64,000 nucleotides of DNA from Anoxybacillus mongoliensis. GTDB taxonomy: Bacteria > Bacillota > Bacilli > Bacillales > Anoxybacillaceae. The position numbers were made by a program, and so were the translations under genes. The stretch lies in the NCBI RefSeq assembly GCF_014201515.1, contig NZ_JACHEQ010000008.1, positions 1 through 64,000 of the forward strand, in the 5' to 3' direction. Of this stretch, positions 7,337-17,500 are shown piece by piece. The notes beneath the pieces were generated by a model that was not told the origin of the DNA, did not search any database, and was given only the letters and a program-made list of their open reading frames with translations. Positions within the stretch are counted from its first letter, which is position 1, and each line of letters opens with the position of its first letter.

Positions 7337-8113
7337 ATGAACGAATATATTCATAACGTGCAAATGTGGCTTGAGCGCATAAAGCCGTTTGTCGACGAAG
7401 AGGCGGTTGAGCAATTAATGTTAGAGCTAGAACGTGGAGATGTCGCGCGTATTCATGAGCGAGTGACAAACATATATGAACAGTTACAGCAGAAGCGCGT
7501 ACCGATTGGAGGGCATACGTTACCGAAGCTACCGTATGCGTATAATGCCTTAGAGCCGTATATTGCTGAAGAGATTATGCGTTTGCATCATGAAAAACAT
7601 CATCAAAGTTATGTAGACGGACTGAACCGCGCGGAGAACATGATGAAACAAGCGCGTGAAAAAAATGATTATGCGTTATTAAAACATTGGGAGCGGGAAG
7701 CTGCGTTTCATGGTTCGGGTCATTATTTGCATACAATTTTTTGGAACAATATGAAGCCTCGTGGCGGTGGGCGTCCAACGGGGATGCTACTTCAACAAAT
7801 CGAGCGCGATTTTGGCAATTTCGAATCATTTCAACGGCATTTTACTGAAGCGGCAAAACAAGTGGAAGGAAGCGGATGGGCGCTTCTCGTTTGGTCACCA
7901 TTTGCAGGGCGGTTAGAAATTTTACAGACGGAAAAACATCAAAACGGCACACAATGGACGACCGTTCCGCTTCTTGTATTAGATGTATGGGAGCATGCGT
8001 ATTATTTGCAATATAAAAACGATCGGGCGACGTACGTTCAACAATGGTGGAACGTCGTGAATTGGGATGACGTCGAGCGACGATTTGTAAAAGCGAAAGA
8101 CCGCGCCATGTAG
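7337..8113 (+). CDS. sodF: Fe/Mn superoxide dismutase with N-terminal extension (SodF-like)
   Basis: Converts superoxide to oxygen and hydrogen peroxide in the cytoplasm. Start ATG 7337 follows GGAGG; the longer frame would run back through the ypuI terminator. The product has 258 residues. A helical N-terminal extension of about 55 residues precedes the dismutase fold, which begins H-T-L-P-K-L-P-Y-A-Y-N-A-L. Metal ligands are visible in LHHEKHHQSYVDGLN, in the helix around HGSGHYLHTIFWNNM, and in DVWEHAYYLQYKNDR (Asp and His). The extension matches B. subtilis SodF rather than SodA. It is a single-gene unit between two terminators. Confidence 0.85.
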   Translation: MNEYIHNVQMWLERIKPFVDEEAVEQLMLELERGDVARIHERVTNIYEQLQQKRVPIGGHTLPKLPYAYNALEPYIAEEIMRLHHEKHHQSYVDGLNRAENMMKQAREKNDYALLKHWEREAAFHGSGHYLHTIFWNNMKPRGGGRPTGMLLQQIERDFGNFESFQRHFTEAAKQVEGSGWALLVWSPFAGRLEILQTEKHQNGTQWTTVPLLVLDVWEHAYYLQYKNDRATYVQQWWNVVNWDDVERRFVKAKDRAM

Positions 8114-8124
8114 CGGTCTTTTTT
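8098..8124 (+). terminator. Rho-independent terminator after sodF
   Basis: Stem AGACCGC/GCGGTCT (8098-8104 with 8113-8119), overlapping the sodF stop codon, then a T run. Confidence 0.85.
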
Positions 8125-8153
8125 GTCATACATCGTTTACTAGCGCATACACT
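8125..8153 (+). promoter_or_regulatory. Putative sigma-E promoter of dacB-spmAB
   Basis: GTCATAC (8125-8131), 14-bp spacer, CATACACT (8146-8153). This fits the mother-cell sigma-E consensus and the known mother-cell expression of dacB-spmA-spmB in B. subtilis. Confidence 0.65.
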
Positions 8154-8184
8154 TGTACAAAACGGACAAAGGGATGAGTGTATT

Positions 8185-9297
8185 ATGCGACGGCAATGGT
8201 TCATATGGATGATCGTGCTTTGTTTTTTTTGTTCGCTTTTTCCGAATGAAGCGAAGGCGATGTCGGTGAGTGCCAAAAGCGCGATTTTAATGGAACAAAC
8301 GACAGGACGGGTGCTGTTTGAAAAAGATGCGCATACGAAGCGACGCATTGCGAGCATTACAAAAATTATGACCGCCATTTTAGCGATTGAATCAGGAAAA
8401 TGGGAAGAACTTGTGACGGTAAGTGAACGGGCAGTTCGTACAGAAGGATCTTCAGTTTATTTAAAGCCTGGTGAAAAAATTGCGCTCAAACATTTAGTAT
8501 ATGGGCTTATGCTTCGTTCTGGAAACGATGCGGCGGTAGCGATCGCTGAGCACGTTGGTGGTAGCGTTGAAGGCTTCGTTTTTTTAATGAATGAAAAAGC
8601 GGCAGAAATCGGTATGACAAATACGGAGTTTGCAAATCCGCACGGGTTAGATGACGCGGAAAATCATTATTCGACTGCGTATGATATGGCGCTATTGATG
8701 CGATATGCGATGCAAAACGAGCAATTTCGCGAAGTATCGGGAACGAAATTGTATCGTGCACCAAATCCGACAGAAGATTGGGATCGTGTTTGGCGTAATA
8801 AAAATAAGCTGTTGACGCATTTGTATGAATATTGTACAGGTGGAAAAACAGGGTATACGAAGCGGGCGAAGCGTACATTAGTGACAACGGCTTCAAAAGA
8901 CGGGCTTGACCTCATTGCAGTGACGATTGACGCAGGCGATGATTGGAACGATCATATTGCGATGTATGAACACGGATTTGCGCATTATGAACTTGTAAAA
9001 ATTAACGCAAATACGATTGTGAAAGATGTGAACGACCCTTTTTATAATCATCATCTGTTTGTTGCACGTGATTTTATATACCCGGTCACAAAAAAAGAAG
9101 AGGCGCTGCTTCGTTTAGAACGAAAATTGCTTCGACCACAAAAACGATGGAAAGAGACAGGCGTCCCCTCTGTTGTTGGCAAGGCTGAACTATATATCGG
9201 AAACGAAAAAGTCGATGAAACACCGATTTTTTATAAGCAACAAAAGAAAACACGTTCTTTTTTTGACTGGTTGTTAGGGGTGAGTCGAGATGGTTAA
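8185..9297 (+). CDS. dacB: Sporulation D-alanyl-D-alanine carboxypeptidase DacB (PBP5*)
   Basis: Trims the terminal D-Ala of cortex peptidoglycan stem peptides in the mother cell, controlling cross-linking of the spore cortex. The 370-residue product has a signal peptide ending near residue 24 (N-E-A-K-A). It carries the three penicillin-binding motifs: SITK (Ser57, Lys60), SGN near residue 112, and KTG in T-G-G-K-T-G-Y-T. The C-terminal part is the beta-sandwich typical of low-mass PBPs. It overlaps spmA by 8 bases and lies behind a sigma-E-type promoter, so it is the first gene of the conserved dacB-spmA-spmB operon. Confidence 0.93.
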   Translation: MRRQWFIWMIVLCFFCSLFPNEAKAMSVSAKSAILMEQTTGRVLFEKDAHTKRRIASITKIMTAILAIESGKWEELVTVSERAVRTEGSSVYLKPGEKIALKHLVYGLMLRSGNDAAVAIAEHVGGSVEGFVFLMNEKAAEIGMTNTEFANPHGLDDAENHYSTAYDMALLMRYAMQNEQFREVSGTKLYRAPNPTEDWDRVWRNKNKLLTHLYEYCTGGKTGYTKRAKRTLVTTASKDGLDLIAVTIDAGDDWNDHIAMYEHGFAHYELVKINANTIVKDVNDPFYNHHLFVARDFIYPVTKKEEALLRLERKLLRPQKRWKETGVPSVVGKAELYIGNEKVDETPIFYKQQKKTRSFFDWLLGVSRDG

Positions 9298-9883
9298 TCT
9301 CATTTGGGTTGCGCTTTTGCTTATCGGGCTTATGTTTGCGGGAATAAACGGGACGATAAAAGACGTCAACGAGGCGATGTTTCAAGGAGCAAAAGAAGCG
9401 GTAACGATTAGCATTGGTTTAATTAGCGTACTCGTTTTTTGGCTCGGTTTAATGAAAATTGCTGAACGGTCTGGGCTACTTTCATTTTTTGCTCATTTGT
9501 TTCGCCCGATTGCGAAAAAAATTTTTCCGGAAGTGCCGTCCGACCATCCGGCTCTTGGGTATATATTATCAAATATGATCGCAAACATGTTCGGTCTTGG
9601 AAATGCGGCGACACCCCTTGGCATTAAAGCGATGGAACAATTAAAGCAGTTAAACGGTCAAAAAGACGAACCGAGCCGTTCGATGATTACGTTTGTCGCT
9701 CTCAATACTGCAAGCATTACACTTATTCCTGCGACTGTCATTTCTATTCGCATGACATACCACTCTGCTTCGCCAGGAGAAATTATTGGCACAACGTTTG
9801 TTGCCTCGCTCATTGCCACGATATCAGCGATCATGATCGACCGCGCGTTTTACATACGGAGGCGAAAAAAAGGAGGGATGTAA
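9290..9883 (+). CDS. spmA: Spore maturation protein A
   Basis: A membrane protein of 197 residues with the nucleoside-recognition (Gate) domain, about five hydrophobic segments and a basic C-terminus. It contains the conserved loop NMFGLGNAATPLG near residue 100. With SpmB it is needed for full dehydration of the spore core in bacilli. The start ATG 9290 has AGGGGTGAG upstream and overlaps dacB. Its stop overlaps the spmB start by one base, so the three genes are translationally coupled. The molecular activity of the pair remains unknown. Confidence 0.92.
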   Translation: MVNLIWVALLLIGLMFAGINGTIKDVNEAMFQGAKEAVTISIGLISVLVFWLGLMKIAERSGLLSFFAHLFRPIAKKIFPEVPSDHPALGYILSNMIANMFGLGNAATPLGIKAMEQLKQLNGQKDEPSRSMITFVALNTASITLIPATVISIRMTYHSASPGEIIGTTFVASLIATISAIMIDRAFYIRRRKKGGM

Positions 9884-10416
9884 TGTACGTCATTCAATTT
9901 TTGTCGCTTTGGCTTATTCCGATGGTCATCGCTTGCATTTTGTTGCACGGAACGTACAAGCGTGTGCCGACGTATGAAGCATTTGTCGAAGGAGGAAAAG
10001 AGGGAATTCAAATCGCATTTTCCCTTATTCCGTATTTAGTTGGCATGCTTGTAGCTGTCTCCGTTTTTCGCGCTTCCGGTGCTCTTGATTTTTTTATTTC
10101 ATATATAAAGCCATTGATTATCCCGTTCGGTCTGCCGCCAGAAGTTGTCCCGCTTGCGATTATTCGTCCGATTTCAGGTACCGCATCGCTCGGTATGGTT
10201 ACCGACTTAATCGCAACGTACGGACCCGATTCATTTATCGGGCGGTTAGCTTCTACCATTCAAGGAAGTACAGAAACGACGTTATATGTACTCACCGTTT
10301 ACTTCGGTGCGGTCGGCATTCGCAAAATGGGCGATGCTCTAAAAGTCGGCTTGCTTGCCGATCTCGTTAGCTTTATCGTATCATTTATTATTGTATTATG
10401 GATGTTTGGGAAATGA
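9883..10416 (+). CDS. spmB: Spore maturation protein B
   Basis: The 177-residue partner of SpmA, also a Gate-domain membrane protein, with four or five hydrophobic segments and the conserved I-R-P-I-S-G-T-A-S-L-G segment near residue 95. It begins at ATG 9883, overlapping the spmA stop, with AGGAGGG upstream. It is the last gene of the dacB operon and is followed within a few bases by a terminator, as in B. subtilis. Confidence 0.92.
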   Translation: MYVIQFLSLWLIPMVIACILLHGTYKRVPTYEAFVEGGKEGIQIAFSLIPYLVGMLVAVSVFRASGALDFFISYIKPLIIPFGLPPEVVPLAIIRPISGTASLGMVTDLIATYGPDSFIGRLASTIQGSTETTLYVLTVYFGAVGIRKMGDALKVGLLADLVSFIVSFIIVLWMFGK

Positions 10417-10442
10417 AGCGGTCGATGATGATCGCTTTTTCT
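10416..10442 (+). terminator. Rho-independent terminator after spmB
   Basis: Stem 10416-10423 with 10430-10437 (one G-U pair), loop GATGAT, T-rich tail. Confidence 0.75.
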
Positions 10443-10447
10443 TATTT

Positions 10448-10476
10448 TTGAACTCCTGTACCGAATGTGGTAAAAC
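10448..10476 (+). promoter_or_regulatory. Probable sigma-A promoter of rluB
   Basis: TTGAAC (10448-10453), 17-bp spacer, TAAAAC (10471-10476). Confidence 0.45.
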
Positions 10477-10496
10477 TATATAGTGAGGTGAATGAA

Positions 10497-11234
10497 ATGG
10501 AACGATTACAAAAAGTGATTGCTCATGCAGGTGTTGCATCGCGAAGAAAAGCAGAGCAATTGATCGTCGAAGGAAAAGTAAAAGTGAATGGAAAAGTAGT
10601 GACCGAACTTGGGGTGAAAGTAAGCCCACAAGATCGCATTGAAGTAGACGGTATTCCGCTTGAGCGTGAAGAGCCCGTATATTATTTGTTGTACAAGCCA
10701 CGGGGCGTCATTTCGAGCGTAAAAGATGAAAAAGGAAGAAAAGTAGTGACTGACTTTTTTAAACATGTAAACAAACGCATTTATCCAATTGGAAGGCTAG
10801 ATTACGATACGTCAGGATTGTTGTTGTTAACAAATGATGGAGAGTTTGCAAATTTATTGATGCATCCGCGTTATGAAATTGAAAAAGTGTATATCGCAAA
10901 AGTAAAAGGCATTCCAACGCGTGAAAAAATAAAACAGCTAGAAAAAGGTATAGTGTTAGAAGACGGCATGACGGCGCCAGCGAAAGCGAAAGTGTTATCC
11001 ATTGATAAACGAAAACAAACAGCCATTGTTGAACTTCGTATTCACGAAGGACGAAATCGCCAAGTGCGTCGCATGTTTGAGGCGATCGGTCACCCTGTGT
11101 TAAAGCTAAAACGAGAACGTTACGCTTTTTTAGATTTAAAGGGGCTCAATCCTGGAGACTACCGCGAGCTGTCGCCACATGAAGTGAAGCAATTGCGTGC
11201 GCTTGCATTAGCTGGTTCGCCGTACGTATCATAA
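10497..11234 (+). CDS. rluB: 23S rRNA pseudouridine synthase RluB
   Basis: Isomerises a specific uridine of 23S rRNA to pseudouridine during ribosome assembly. ATG 10497 is chosen after GTGAGGTG; the longer frame has no ribosome-binding site. The 245-residue protein has an N-terminal S4 RNA-binding domain (residues 1-60, ERLQKVIAHAGVASRRKAE). The RsuA-type catalytic domain follows, with the active Asp in G-R-L-D-Y-D-T-S-G-L-L and the late motif H-E-G-R-N-R-Q-V-R-R-M. The position between spmB and resA is conserved in bacilli. Confidence 0.92.
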   Translation: MERLQKVIAHAGVASRRKAEQLIVEGKVKVNGKVVTELGVKVSPQDRIEVDGIPLEREEPVYYLLYKPRGVISSVKDEKGRKVVTDFFKHVNKRIYPIGRLDYDTSGLLLLTNDGEFANLLMHPRYEIEKVYIAKVKGIPTREKIKQLEKGIVLEDGMTAPAKAKVLSIDKRKQTAIVELRIHEGRNRQVRRMFEAIGHPVLKLKRERYAFLDLKGLNPGDYRELSPHEVKQLRALALAGSPYVS

Positions 11235-11240
11235 TTTTGT

Positions 11241-11292
11241 CACATTTTGTTCAAATAATTTTCATTATTTATATAGTAATAACTTGTATAAT
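11241..11292 (+). promoter_or_regulatory. resA promoter region with possible ResD site
   Basis: A TATAAT (11287-11292) lies 35 bases before resA, without a clear -35. Upstream, TTTGTTCAAATAATTTTC resembles the TTGT-plus-TTT-rich sites bound by phosphorylated ResD. That would fit positive control of resABC. The match is loose. Confidence 0.35.
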
Positions 11293-11327
11293 GAGGTTGA
11301 TGAAAACGGTTTATAGGAGAGTTGGCG

Positions 11328-11849
11328 ATGAAAGAAAAGCGATTTTGGCTTCGAACAGTCATTTTAGCCATCATGCTCGCGGCTATTGGTTATACGATTT
11401 ATTCGAACGTTTTTGTCGAGAAAAGAGCAATTCAAGTAGGCGATTCGGCGCCAGACTTCGTACTTACCGACTTAAACGGCAACAAAATTCAACTATCCGA
11501 TTATCGTGGAAAAGGTGTATTTTTAAACTTTTGGGGAACGTGGTGCAAACCGTGTGAAAAAGAAATGCCGTATATCAATAGCCAATACAATGTATACAAA
11601 AATGAAGGAGTAGAAGTGATTGCGGTTAACGTAGGGGAAGCGAAAGTAACAGTACAAACGTTCGTTGATCGCTTTCAGCTGACGTTTCCAGTCGTCATCG
11701 ATCAGCAAGATCAAGTCATGAATGCATACAACATCGGTCCGTTGCCAGCGACATTTTTAATTGACAAAGAAGGCAAAATTGTAGATATCATTACAGGGAC
11801 GATGACGGAAGAGGATGTAAAAAAATATATGGAACGAATTAAGCCGTAA
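11328..11849 (+). CDS. resA: Thiol-disulfide oxidoreductase ResA
   Basis: A membrane-tethered thioredoxin-fold protein, outside the cytoplasmic membrane, that keeps the heme-binding cysteines of apocytochrome c reduced. ATG 11328 is chosen with AGGAGA upstream instead of TTG 11322. The 173 residues comprise an uncleaved N-terminal anchor (about residues 9-30) and the redox site W-C-K-P-C (Cys73, Cys76) in the typical G-T-W-C-x-P-C context. The cis-Pro region P-L-P-A-T-F-L is also present. It is first in resABC, the cytochrome c maturation (System II) operon. Confidence 0.93.
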   Translation: MKEKRFWLRTVILAIMLAAIGYTIYSNVFVEKRAIQVGDSAPDFVLTDLNGNKIQLSDYRGKGVFLNFWGTWCKPCEKEMPYINSQYNVYKNEGVEVIAVNVGEAKVTVQTFVDRFQLTFPVVIDQQDQVMNAYNIGPLPATFLIDKEGKIVDIITGTMTEEDVKKYMERIKP

Positions 11850-11861
11850 GGGGTTTTCGAC

Positions 11862-13478
11862 ATGGAACAAGTAAAATGTGAATGCGGGCACGTGAATCCG
11901 ATTGGTACAGTTCTTTGCGAAGCATGTGGTAAGCCGTTAGAAGAAGTGCCAATGTTATTGGACATGCGTTATGAAGGAAGCGCCCGCCGTTCGCAAACGT
12001 ACAACCAAACGATTGTTGATAAAATATGGAACTTCTTTTCGTCTGTTAAAGTTGGCATTTGGCTTATCGTCATTACGCTAGTTGCTTCGGCCATCGGCAC
12101 AATTTATCCGCAACAAATGTACATTCCGCCAACAGTATCGCCAGCCGAATATTATGAGCAGCAGTACGGTTGGCTCGGGAAATGGTATTATGCGCTAGGA
12201 TTTCACGATTTATATAGTTCATGGTGGTATATGTTGCTTATAGCGCTCATTGGTGTATCGCTCGTTATTTGTAGTTTAGACCGTGTCGTGCCGCTATATC
12301 GGGCGTTAAACAATCAGCGGGTGACGCGCAATGAACAATTTTTACAGCGGCAACGGCTATTTAGCCGTGCGCAAGCAACAGATTATGAAACGGCGTTGCG
12401 ACATGTCGTGGACAAGTTAACGAAGCGCGGCTATCGCATTCGTGAAGAAAATGGGAACATTTTAGCGGAAAAAGGACGTTTTTCGCGTTGGGGACCGTAT
12501 GTCAATCACATTGGTCTCATCATTTTTTTAATCGGTGCGATGCTTCGATTCGTTCCCGGAATGTATGTGGATGAAAACATGTGGATTCGCGAAGGGGAAA
12601 TAAAAGAAATTCCAGGAACAAAAGGAAAATATTTTTTAGAAAATAAAAAGTTTATTTTTGAAGTATATGAGAAAGAAAAAGAGAAGGAAGCTTTTCAACC
12701 AGCGATTGACCGTGTCGGTAGCGGGATGATGGCGAAAAACTATCAAACGGACGTTGTATTATACGAACGTGTTGGTCCCGTCGTTGCTGGCGAAGAGCCG
12801 AAGCTCAAAAGAATAAAAAGTTTTTCGATTCGTGTCAACGAACCGTTAAAACACGATCATTATGCATTATATCAAGTAGACTTTAAGTTAGATGAATTAA
12901 AAAATATGTCATTTCATTTGACAGATAAACAAACGAACAAATCATTTGGCACGATTACCATTGACTTAATTCAACCTGAAAAAGAGTATGACCTCGGTAA
13001 CGGCTATAAAGTACAACTATTAAGCTATTTTCCAGATTTTTATTTTGATGAAAATGGAAATCCGAATACGCGCTCGAAAGTGCCAAACAATCCAGCGTTT
13101 GTATTTAAAATGTTTGCCCCAGATCGTCCAAAAGGGGAAGTGAGTTTCACCGCCATTCGTCAAACGATTGAGCCACTCGGTGACAATAAATATAAGATGT
13201 CGTTTGCCGGTATTGAAACACGAAACGTATCGGCATTAACGGTGCGACGCGATTTTACACTTTGGATTTTAGGGGTTGGTGGCGCGATTTTTATGATCGG
13301 TCTTATTCAAGGAATGTATTGGAATCATCGTCGCGTATGGATTCAACGGATCAACGACGAAGTGCTCGTTGCGGCACATACGAATAAAAACTGGTTTGGA
13401 TTGAAAAAAGAGCTTGAAGGAATATTTAACGATACGCCGTTTGTCATGCCGATCGATCAAGCGGACAAGCGGTCATAG
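11862..13478 (+). CDS. resB: Cytochrome c biogenesis protein ResB (Ccs1)
   Basis: Partner of ResC in the System II heme-delivery and ligation complex for c-type cytochromes. 538 residues with a small zinc-ribbon-like N-terminus (Cys6, Cys8, Cys19, Cys22) before the first membrane segment. Hydrophobic helices lie near residues 63-83, 120-140 and 205-225. A large extracytoplasmic domain follows, then a last helix near residue 465. This is the usual ResB topology. It starts 12 bases after resA. Confidence 0.92.
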   Translation: MEQVKCECGHVNPIGTVLCEACGKPLEEVPMLLDMRYEGSARRSQTYNQTIVDKIWNFFSSVKVGIWLIVITLVASAIGTIYPQQMYIPPTVSPAEYYEQQYGWLGKWYYALGFHDLYSSWWYMLLIALIGVSLVICSLDRVVPLYRALNNQRVTRNEQFLQRQRLFSRAQATDYETALRHVVDKLTKRGYRIREENGNILAEKGRFSRWGPYVNHIGLIIFLIGAMLRFVPGMYVDENMWIREGEIKEIPGTKGKYFLENKKFIFEVYEKEKEKEAFQPAIDRVGSGMMAKNYQTDVVLYERVGPVVAGEEPKLKRIKSFSIRVNEPLKHDHYALYQVDFKLDELKNMSFHLTDKQTNKSFGTITIDLIQPEKEYDLGNGYKVQLLSYFPDFYFDENGNPNTRSKVPNNPAFVFKMFAPDRPKGEVSFTAIRQTIEPLGDNKYKMSFAGIETRNVSALTVRRDFTLWILGVGGAIFMIGLIQGMYWNHRRVWIQRINDEVLVAAHTNKNWFGLKKELEGIFNDTPFVMPIDQADKRS

Positions 13479-13489
13479 GGGGGAACATT

Positions 13490-14665
13490 GTGGTTCAACT
13501 AAGCAGTACATTACTATATATAGCATTTGTTCTTTATTTAATTGCGACACTTTTCTTTGGTGGCGCGATTCGCATCAAAAAGAAAGAGGGACTTGATCGT
13601 TGGGCAACGCTTGGTATTGTGGTTACGATCATCGGATTTATTGCACAACTCGGTTATTTTATTACACGATGGATTGCCGCTGGGCATGCACCTGTCAGTA
13701 ATTTATTTGAGTTTACGACATTTTTCGGCATGATGCTTGTCGGAGCGTTTATCGTCATTTATTTTATTTACAAAACAAGTTTACTGGGCTTATTTACTTT
13801 GCCGATTGCTATTTTAGTGATTGCTTATGCGAGCATGTTTCCACGGGAAATTTCTCCGCTCATTCCAGCGTTACAAAGCGATTGGTTGCATATTCATGTG
13901 ACGACAGCGGCAGCTGGAGAAGCGATTTTAGCGATTAGTTTTGCCGCGGGACTCATTTATTTAATTCGCGTTGTCGATCAATCGAAATCGAGTAAGCGCA
14001 CGTTTTGGCTCGAGTTCGTGCTGTTTTTCTTAATTAGTACGCTTGGTTTCGTTATCGTGACAACGTCGTTTCGTGTCGCTGGCTACGAAGCAACGTTTGA
14101 ATGGATCGATAAAAACGGTAAGCAAGATGAAATGGTATACCATATGCCAGCACTCGTCGGGCCGCACGAAGGTGTGTTAAAAACAGAAGGACGCATGACA
14201 CCGCTTATTGACATGCCAGCGATCATTAACGCGCGCAAATTAAATACGGTTATTTGGTCTTTACTTTCTGGTTTTGCGTTATACGGTTTGCTGCGCCTCG
14301 TTTTACGGAAGCGCATCGCAGCCGCGCTACAGCCACTTGTGAGAAACGTTAATTTAGATTTAGTTGATGAAATCGGCTATCGTTCTGTAGCTATTGGATT
14401 TCCAGTATTTACGCTTGGTGCTCTTATTTTTGCGATGATTTGGGCACAAATTGCATGGACACGTTTTTGGGGCTGGGACCCGAAAGAAGTATGGGCGCTT
14501 ATTACATGGTTGTTTTATGCTGCGTTTTTGCACTTGCGTTTATCGAAAGGATGGCATGGTGAGCGTTCCGCATGGCTTGCGGTCATCGGATTTGCAATCA
14601 TTATGTTTAACCTAGTAGCTGTTAACTTAGTTATTGCTGGCTTACACTCATATGCTGGATCTTAA
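13490..14665 (+). CDS. resC: Cytochrome c biogenesis protein ResC (CcsA, heme handling)
   Basis: Integral membrane heme-handling protein of the System II synthase. The GTG start 13490 follows AGGGGGG. The 391 residues include about eight membrane helices and the tryptophan-rich heme-binding motif [10 protein letters not shown] near residue 327, flanked by conserved histidines. It ends resABC and is followed by a terminator, after which resDE has its own leader. Confidence 0.93.
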   Translation: MVQLSSTLLYIAFVLYLIATLFFGGAIRIKKKEGLDRWATLGIVVTIIGFIAQLGYFITRWIAAGHAPVSNLFEFTTFFGMMLVGAFIVIYFIYKTSLLGLFTLPIAILVIAYASMFPREISPLIPALQSDWLHIHVTTAAAGEAILAISFAAGLIYLIRVVDQSKSSKRTFWLEFVLFFLISTLGFVIVTTSFRVAGYEATFEWIDKNGKQDEMVYHMPALVGPHEGVLKTEGRMTPLIDMPAIINARKLNTVIWSLLSGFALYGLLRLVLRKRIAAALQPLVRNVNLDLVDEIGYRSVAIGFPVFTLGALIFAMIWAQIAWTRFWGWDPKEVWALITWLFYAAFLHLRLSKGWHGERSAWLAVIGFAIIMFNLVAVNLVIAGLHSYAGS

Positions 14666-14669
14666 AAAA

Positions 14670-14696
14670 CGCCTTCATTGCGAAGGCGCTTTTCTT
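14670..14696 (+). terminator. Rho-independent terminator after resC
   Basis: Stem CGCCTTC/GAAGGCG (14670-14676 with 14682-14688), then CTTTTCTT. It separates resABC from resDE, although resDE may also be served by read-through. Confidence 0.75.
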
Positions 14697-14756
14697 ATGA
14701 GAAGTAGAAAAAAGTTTACCGGTTTTGTACAATAGTGAATGAGGAGGTATGACATC

Positions 14757-15473
14757 ATGGAGAAGGAAATTAAAATTTTAGTTGTTGATGATGAAGAACG
14801 GATTCGTCGCTTGCTTCGCATGTATTTAGAACGTGAGCAATATGTCATTGATGAGGCGGAAAACGGCGAAGATGCGCTAGCGTTAGCGCTTGAAAATGAT
14901 TATGATTTAATTTTACTTGACCTCATGTTACCTGGAAAAGATGGCATTGAAGTATGTAAACAGCTACGGGAGAAAAAAGCAACGCCAGTCATTATGTTAA
15001 CAGCAAAAGGAGAAGAAGCAAACCGCGTGCAAGGATTTGAGGCAGGAACGGACGATTATATTGTGAAACCGTTCAGCCCGCGTGAAGTGGTGCTCCGTGT
15101 TAAAGCATTGCTTCGTCGTACCGCCAACTCTCCATATGTACCGACGGATACGACTGCACGAGATGTGCTTGTTTTCCCACATTTAACAATTGATCATGAT
15201 GCCCATCGTGTCACAGCGGACGGACATGAAGTAAGCTTAACTCCGAAAGAGTATGAGTTGCTTCATTTTTTAGCGAAATCGCCAGATAAAGTATTTGATC
15301 GTGAACAGTTGTTAAAAGAAGTATGGCATTACGAATTTTTTGGTGACCTACGCACAGTTGATACGCATGTCAAACGATTGCGCGAAAAACTAAATAAAGT
15401 GTCGCCTGCTGCGGCTAAAATGATCGTCACCGTTTGGGGTGTCGGGTATAAATTTGAGGTCGTGAATGAATGA
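14757..15473 (+). CDS. resD: Response regulator ResD
   Basis: OmpR-type regulator that activates respiratory and anaerobic genes, including resABC and cytochrome oxidases, when oxygen is limiting. ATG 14757 is chosen because AGGAGGT (14742-14748) precedes it; the earlier ATG 14739 contains that site. The 238 residues include a receiver domain with the acidic pocket Asp11-Asp12, the phosphoacceptor Asp55 ([10 protein letters not shown]) and Lys near 105. The C-terminal winged helix has the [11 protein letters not shown]-x-K motif. It overlaps resE by 4 bases. Confidence 0.95.
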   Translation: MEKEIKILVVDDEERIRRLLRMYLEREQYVIDEAENGEDALALALENDYDLILLDLMLPGKDGIEVCKQLREKKATPVIMLTAKGEEANRVQGFEAGTDDYIVKPFSPREVVLRVKALLRRTANSPYVPTDTTARDVLVFPHLTIDHDAHRVTADGHEVSLTPKEYELLHFLAKSPDKVFDREQLLKEVWHYEFFGDLRTVDTHVKRLREKLNKVSPAAAKMIVTVWGVGYKFEVVNE

Positions 15474-17233
15474 TGGCATTATGGCGTAGTGTAGTCGGCA
15501 AACTATGGCTGACCATTTTGTTGCTTGTTGCTTTCGTCCTTTTTATTTTAACGGTTTTGTTACTTGGTTTTTTTGAAAAATATTATTTGGAAAAGACAGG
15601 GGATCAGCTCACCCAGCAAGCAATGAAAGTGGCGCGTGTTGTGGCGGAACATGATGAACAATTTGCACGGTCGATTGCGTGGACGATGGTTGATGACGTA
15701 TCGAAGCTTATGATTATCATCGATGATCGTCATTATTGGTACTCACCGAATGAAAAGCTTGCTGATTTGCCACTTTCGTTCATTCAGCAAGATAAGCAGT
15801 TATCGCGCGTTTTTAATGGGAAAAAAGTGGTGAAACGAACACTTATGCCAAATCAAACGATGCGAAACAACGAATATAACGAGCTATTTATTGTCGGTGT
15901 CCCGCTTCACACATCTAATGGAAACGGTGCTGTTTTCGTGTATCAATCGTTAAAAGCAGTGGAAGAAACGACAAAACAAACGACGAAATTTATTTTTCTT
16001 GCCGCATTTATTGCGATTGTACTAACGACGGTGTTCGCTTTTTTCTTGTCTACACGCATTACAGCACCGCTTCGAAAAATGAGGCAAGTGGCATTCGAAA
16101 TCGCACGTGGAAAATTTGATTCTAAAGTGCCGATCGTCACCCATGACGAAATCGGGGAACTTGCGATGGCATTTAATCAAATGGGTCGGCAACTGCAATT
16201 TCACATTAACGCGTTAAACCAAGAAAAAGAGCAATTGGCAAGCATTTTAAGCAGTATGGCGGATGGCGTCATCACGCTCAATCGAAATGGCGAAGTGCTC
16301 ATTACCAATCCGCCTGCTGATAGATTTTTACAATCATGGTATTACGAACAAGGACAACGCGACGATTTATCACCACTACCTCCACAAGTGAATGAGTTGT
16401 TTAAGACGGCGGTAACGGAAGAGAAGGAACAAGCGATAGAAATGGCGTTACAAGGTCGCAATTGGGTCATTGTCATAACGCCGTTATACAACGGCAAGGT
16501 CATTCGGGGAGCTGTTGCTGTGCTTCGGGATATGACAGAGGAACGACGGCTTGATAAGTTGCGCAAAGATTTTATTGCAAACGTCTCGCATGAGTTGCGC
16601 ACACCGATTGCGATGTTACAAGGATATAGCGAAGCAATTGTCGATGATATTGCAGCAACAGATGAAGAAAAAAAAGAATTAGCAAAAGTCATTTATGATG
16701 AATCGTTGCGCATGGGACGCCTTGTCAATGATTTGCTTGATTTAGCGCGCATGGAAGCGGGTCATTTAACGCTTCATTATGAACAAGTACCGCTTCGCCC
16801 CTATATCGAGCGCATTATTCATAAGTTTCAAGCGTTAGCGAAAGAAAAAGGCGTTCGTTTGCTTGTTGATATGAACGATGAACTCGTTGTTTCGTTTGAT
16901 CCCGATCGCATTGAACAAGTGATGACGAATTTAATTGATAACGCTCTTCGCCATACAGATGACGGTGGGGAAGTACGTGTCATTGTCGCTGCGGATGAAG
17001 AAGTAGTACGCATTTCTGTACAAGATTCTGGTTCAGGCATTCCAGAAGAAGATTTGCCGTTTGTGTTTGAACGTTTTTATAAAGCAGATAAAGCACGTAC
17101 GCGCGGTCGATCTGGTACGGGATTAGGTCTTGCGATTGCGAAAAACATCGTCGAAGCGCATAAAGGAACAATTACTGTTCATAGCAAACTCGGAGAAGGA
17201 ACGACATTTACATTTACATTGCCATTAAAATAG
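15470..17233 (+). CDS. resE: Sensor histidine kinase ResE
   Basis: Membrane sensor kinase that phosphorylates ResD. The 587 residues run: first membrane helix (about 12-34), extracytoplasmic sensor (about 35-170), second helix (about 172-194), HAMP linker, and PAS-like domain (about 245-355). The dimerisation domain has phospho-His374 in S-H-E-L-R-T-P, and the ATPase domain has N-box (N-L-I-D-N-A), G1 (D-S-G-S-G-I) and G2 (G-T-G-L-G-L-A). ATG 15470 or 15473 may be the start. It is coupled to resD by overlap. Confidence 0.95.
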   Translation: MMALWRSVVGKLWLTILLLVAFVLFILTVLLLGFFEKYYLEKTGDQLTQQAMKVARVVAEHDEQFARSIAWTMVDDVSKLMIIIDDRHYWYSPNEKLADLPLSFIQQDKQLSRVFNGKKVVKRTLMPNQTMRNNEYNELFIVGVPLHTSNGNGAVFVYQSLKAVEETTKQTTKFIFLAAFIAIVLTTVFAFFLSTRITAPLRKMRQVAFEIARGKFDSKVPIVTHDEIGELAMAFNQMGRQLQFHINALNQEKEQLASILSSMADGVITLNRNGEVLITNPPADRFLQSWYYEQGQRDDLSPLPPQVNELFKTAVTEEKEQAIEMALQGRNWVIVITPLYNGKVIRGAVAVLRDMTEERRLDKLRKDFIANVSHELRTPIAMLQGYSEAIVDDIAATDEEKKELAKVIYDESLRMGRLVNDLLDLARMEAGHLTLHYEQVPLRPYIERIIHKFQALAKEKGVRLLVDMNDELVVSFDPDRIEQVMTNLIDNALRHTDDGGEVRVIVAADEEVVRISVQDSGSGIPEEDLPFVFERFYKADKARTRGRSGTGLGLAIAKNIVEAHKGTITVHSKLGEGTTFTFTLPLK

Positions 17234-17243
17234 AAAAAATTTG

Positions 17244-17272
17244 TTGCTATTCATCATATTTTTCGTTATGAT
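17244..17272 (+). promoter_or_regulatory. Sigma-A promoter of the cobalamin-riboswitch transcript
   Basis: TTGCTA (17244-17249), 17-bp spacer, TATGAT (17267-17272), placed about 40 bases before the riboswitch. Confidence 0.7.
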
Positions 17273-17311
17273 AGAAACGTAAAAATTGTTCGACAATTAC
17301 ATACATCCGTT

Positions 17312-17482
17312 GCAAAAAGGTGTCGAACGGGCGACCTAGTAGACTTAATAGGGAATCTGGTGTAAGTCCAGAACTGTCCCCGCAACTGTAAGTGCTGACG
17401 AAATGAAATATGCCACTGTACGATTCGTATGGGAAGGCTTCAAAGTAGGATGACGCATAAGTCAGTAGACCTGCCTTTTTGC
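17312..17482 (+). promoter_or_regulatory. Cobalamin (adenosylcobalamin) riboswitch
   Basis: Closing stem P1 is a perfect 9-bp pairing of 17312-17320 (GCAAAAAGG) with 17474-17482 (CCTTTTTGC). Inside are the conserved core elements G-G-G-A-A near 17351, GTAAGTCCAGAACTGTCCCC, CGCAACTGTA (17381-17390) and the B12-box sequence GCCACTG (17412-17418). It controls the salvage cluster that begins at btuF, although two unrelated genes now lie in between. Confidence 0.93.
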
Positions 17483-17500
17483 ATCGTCATTCGCGTCTTC

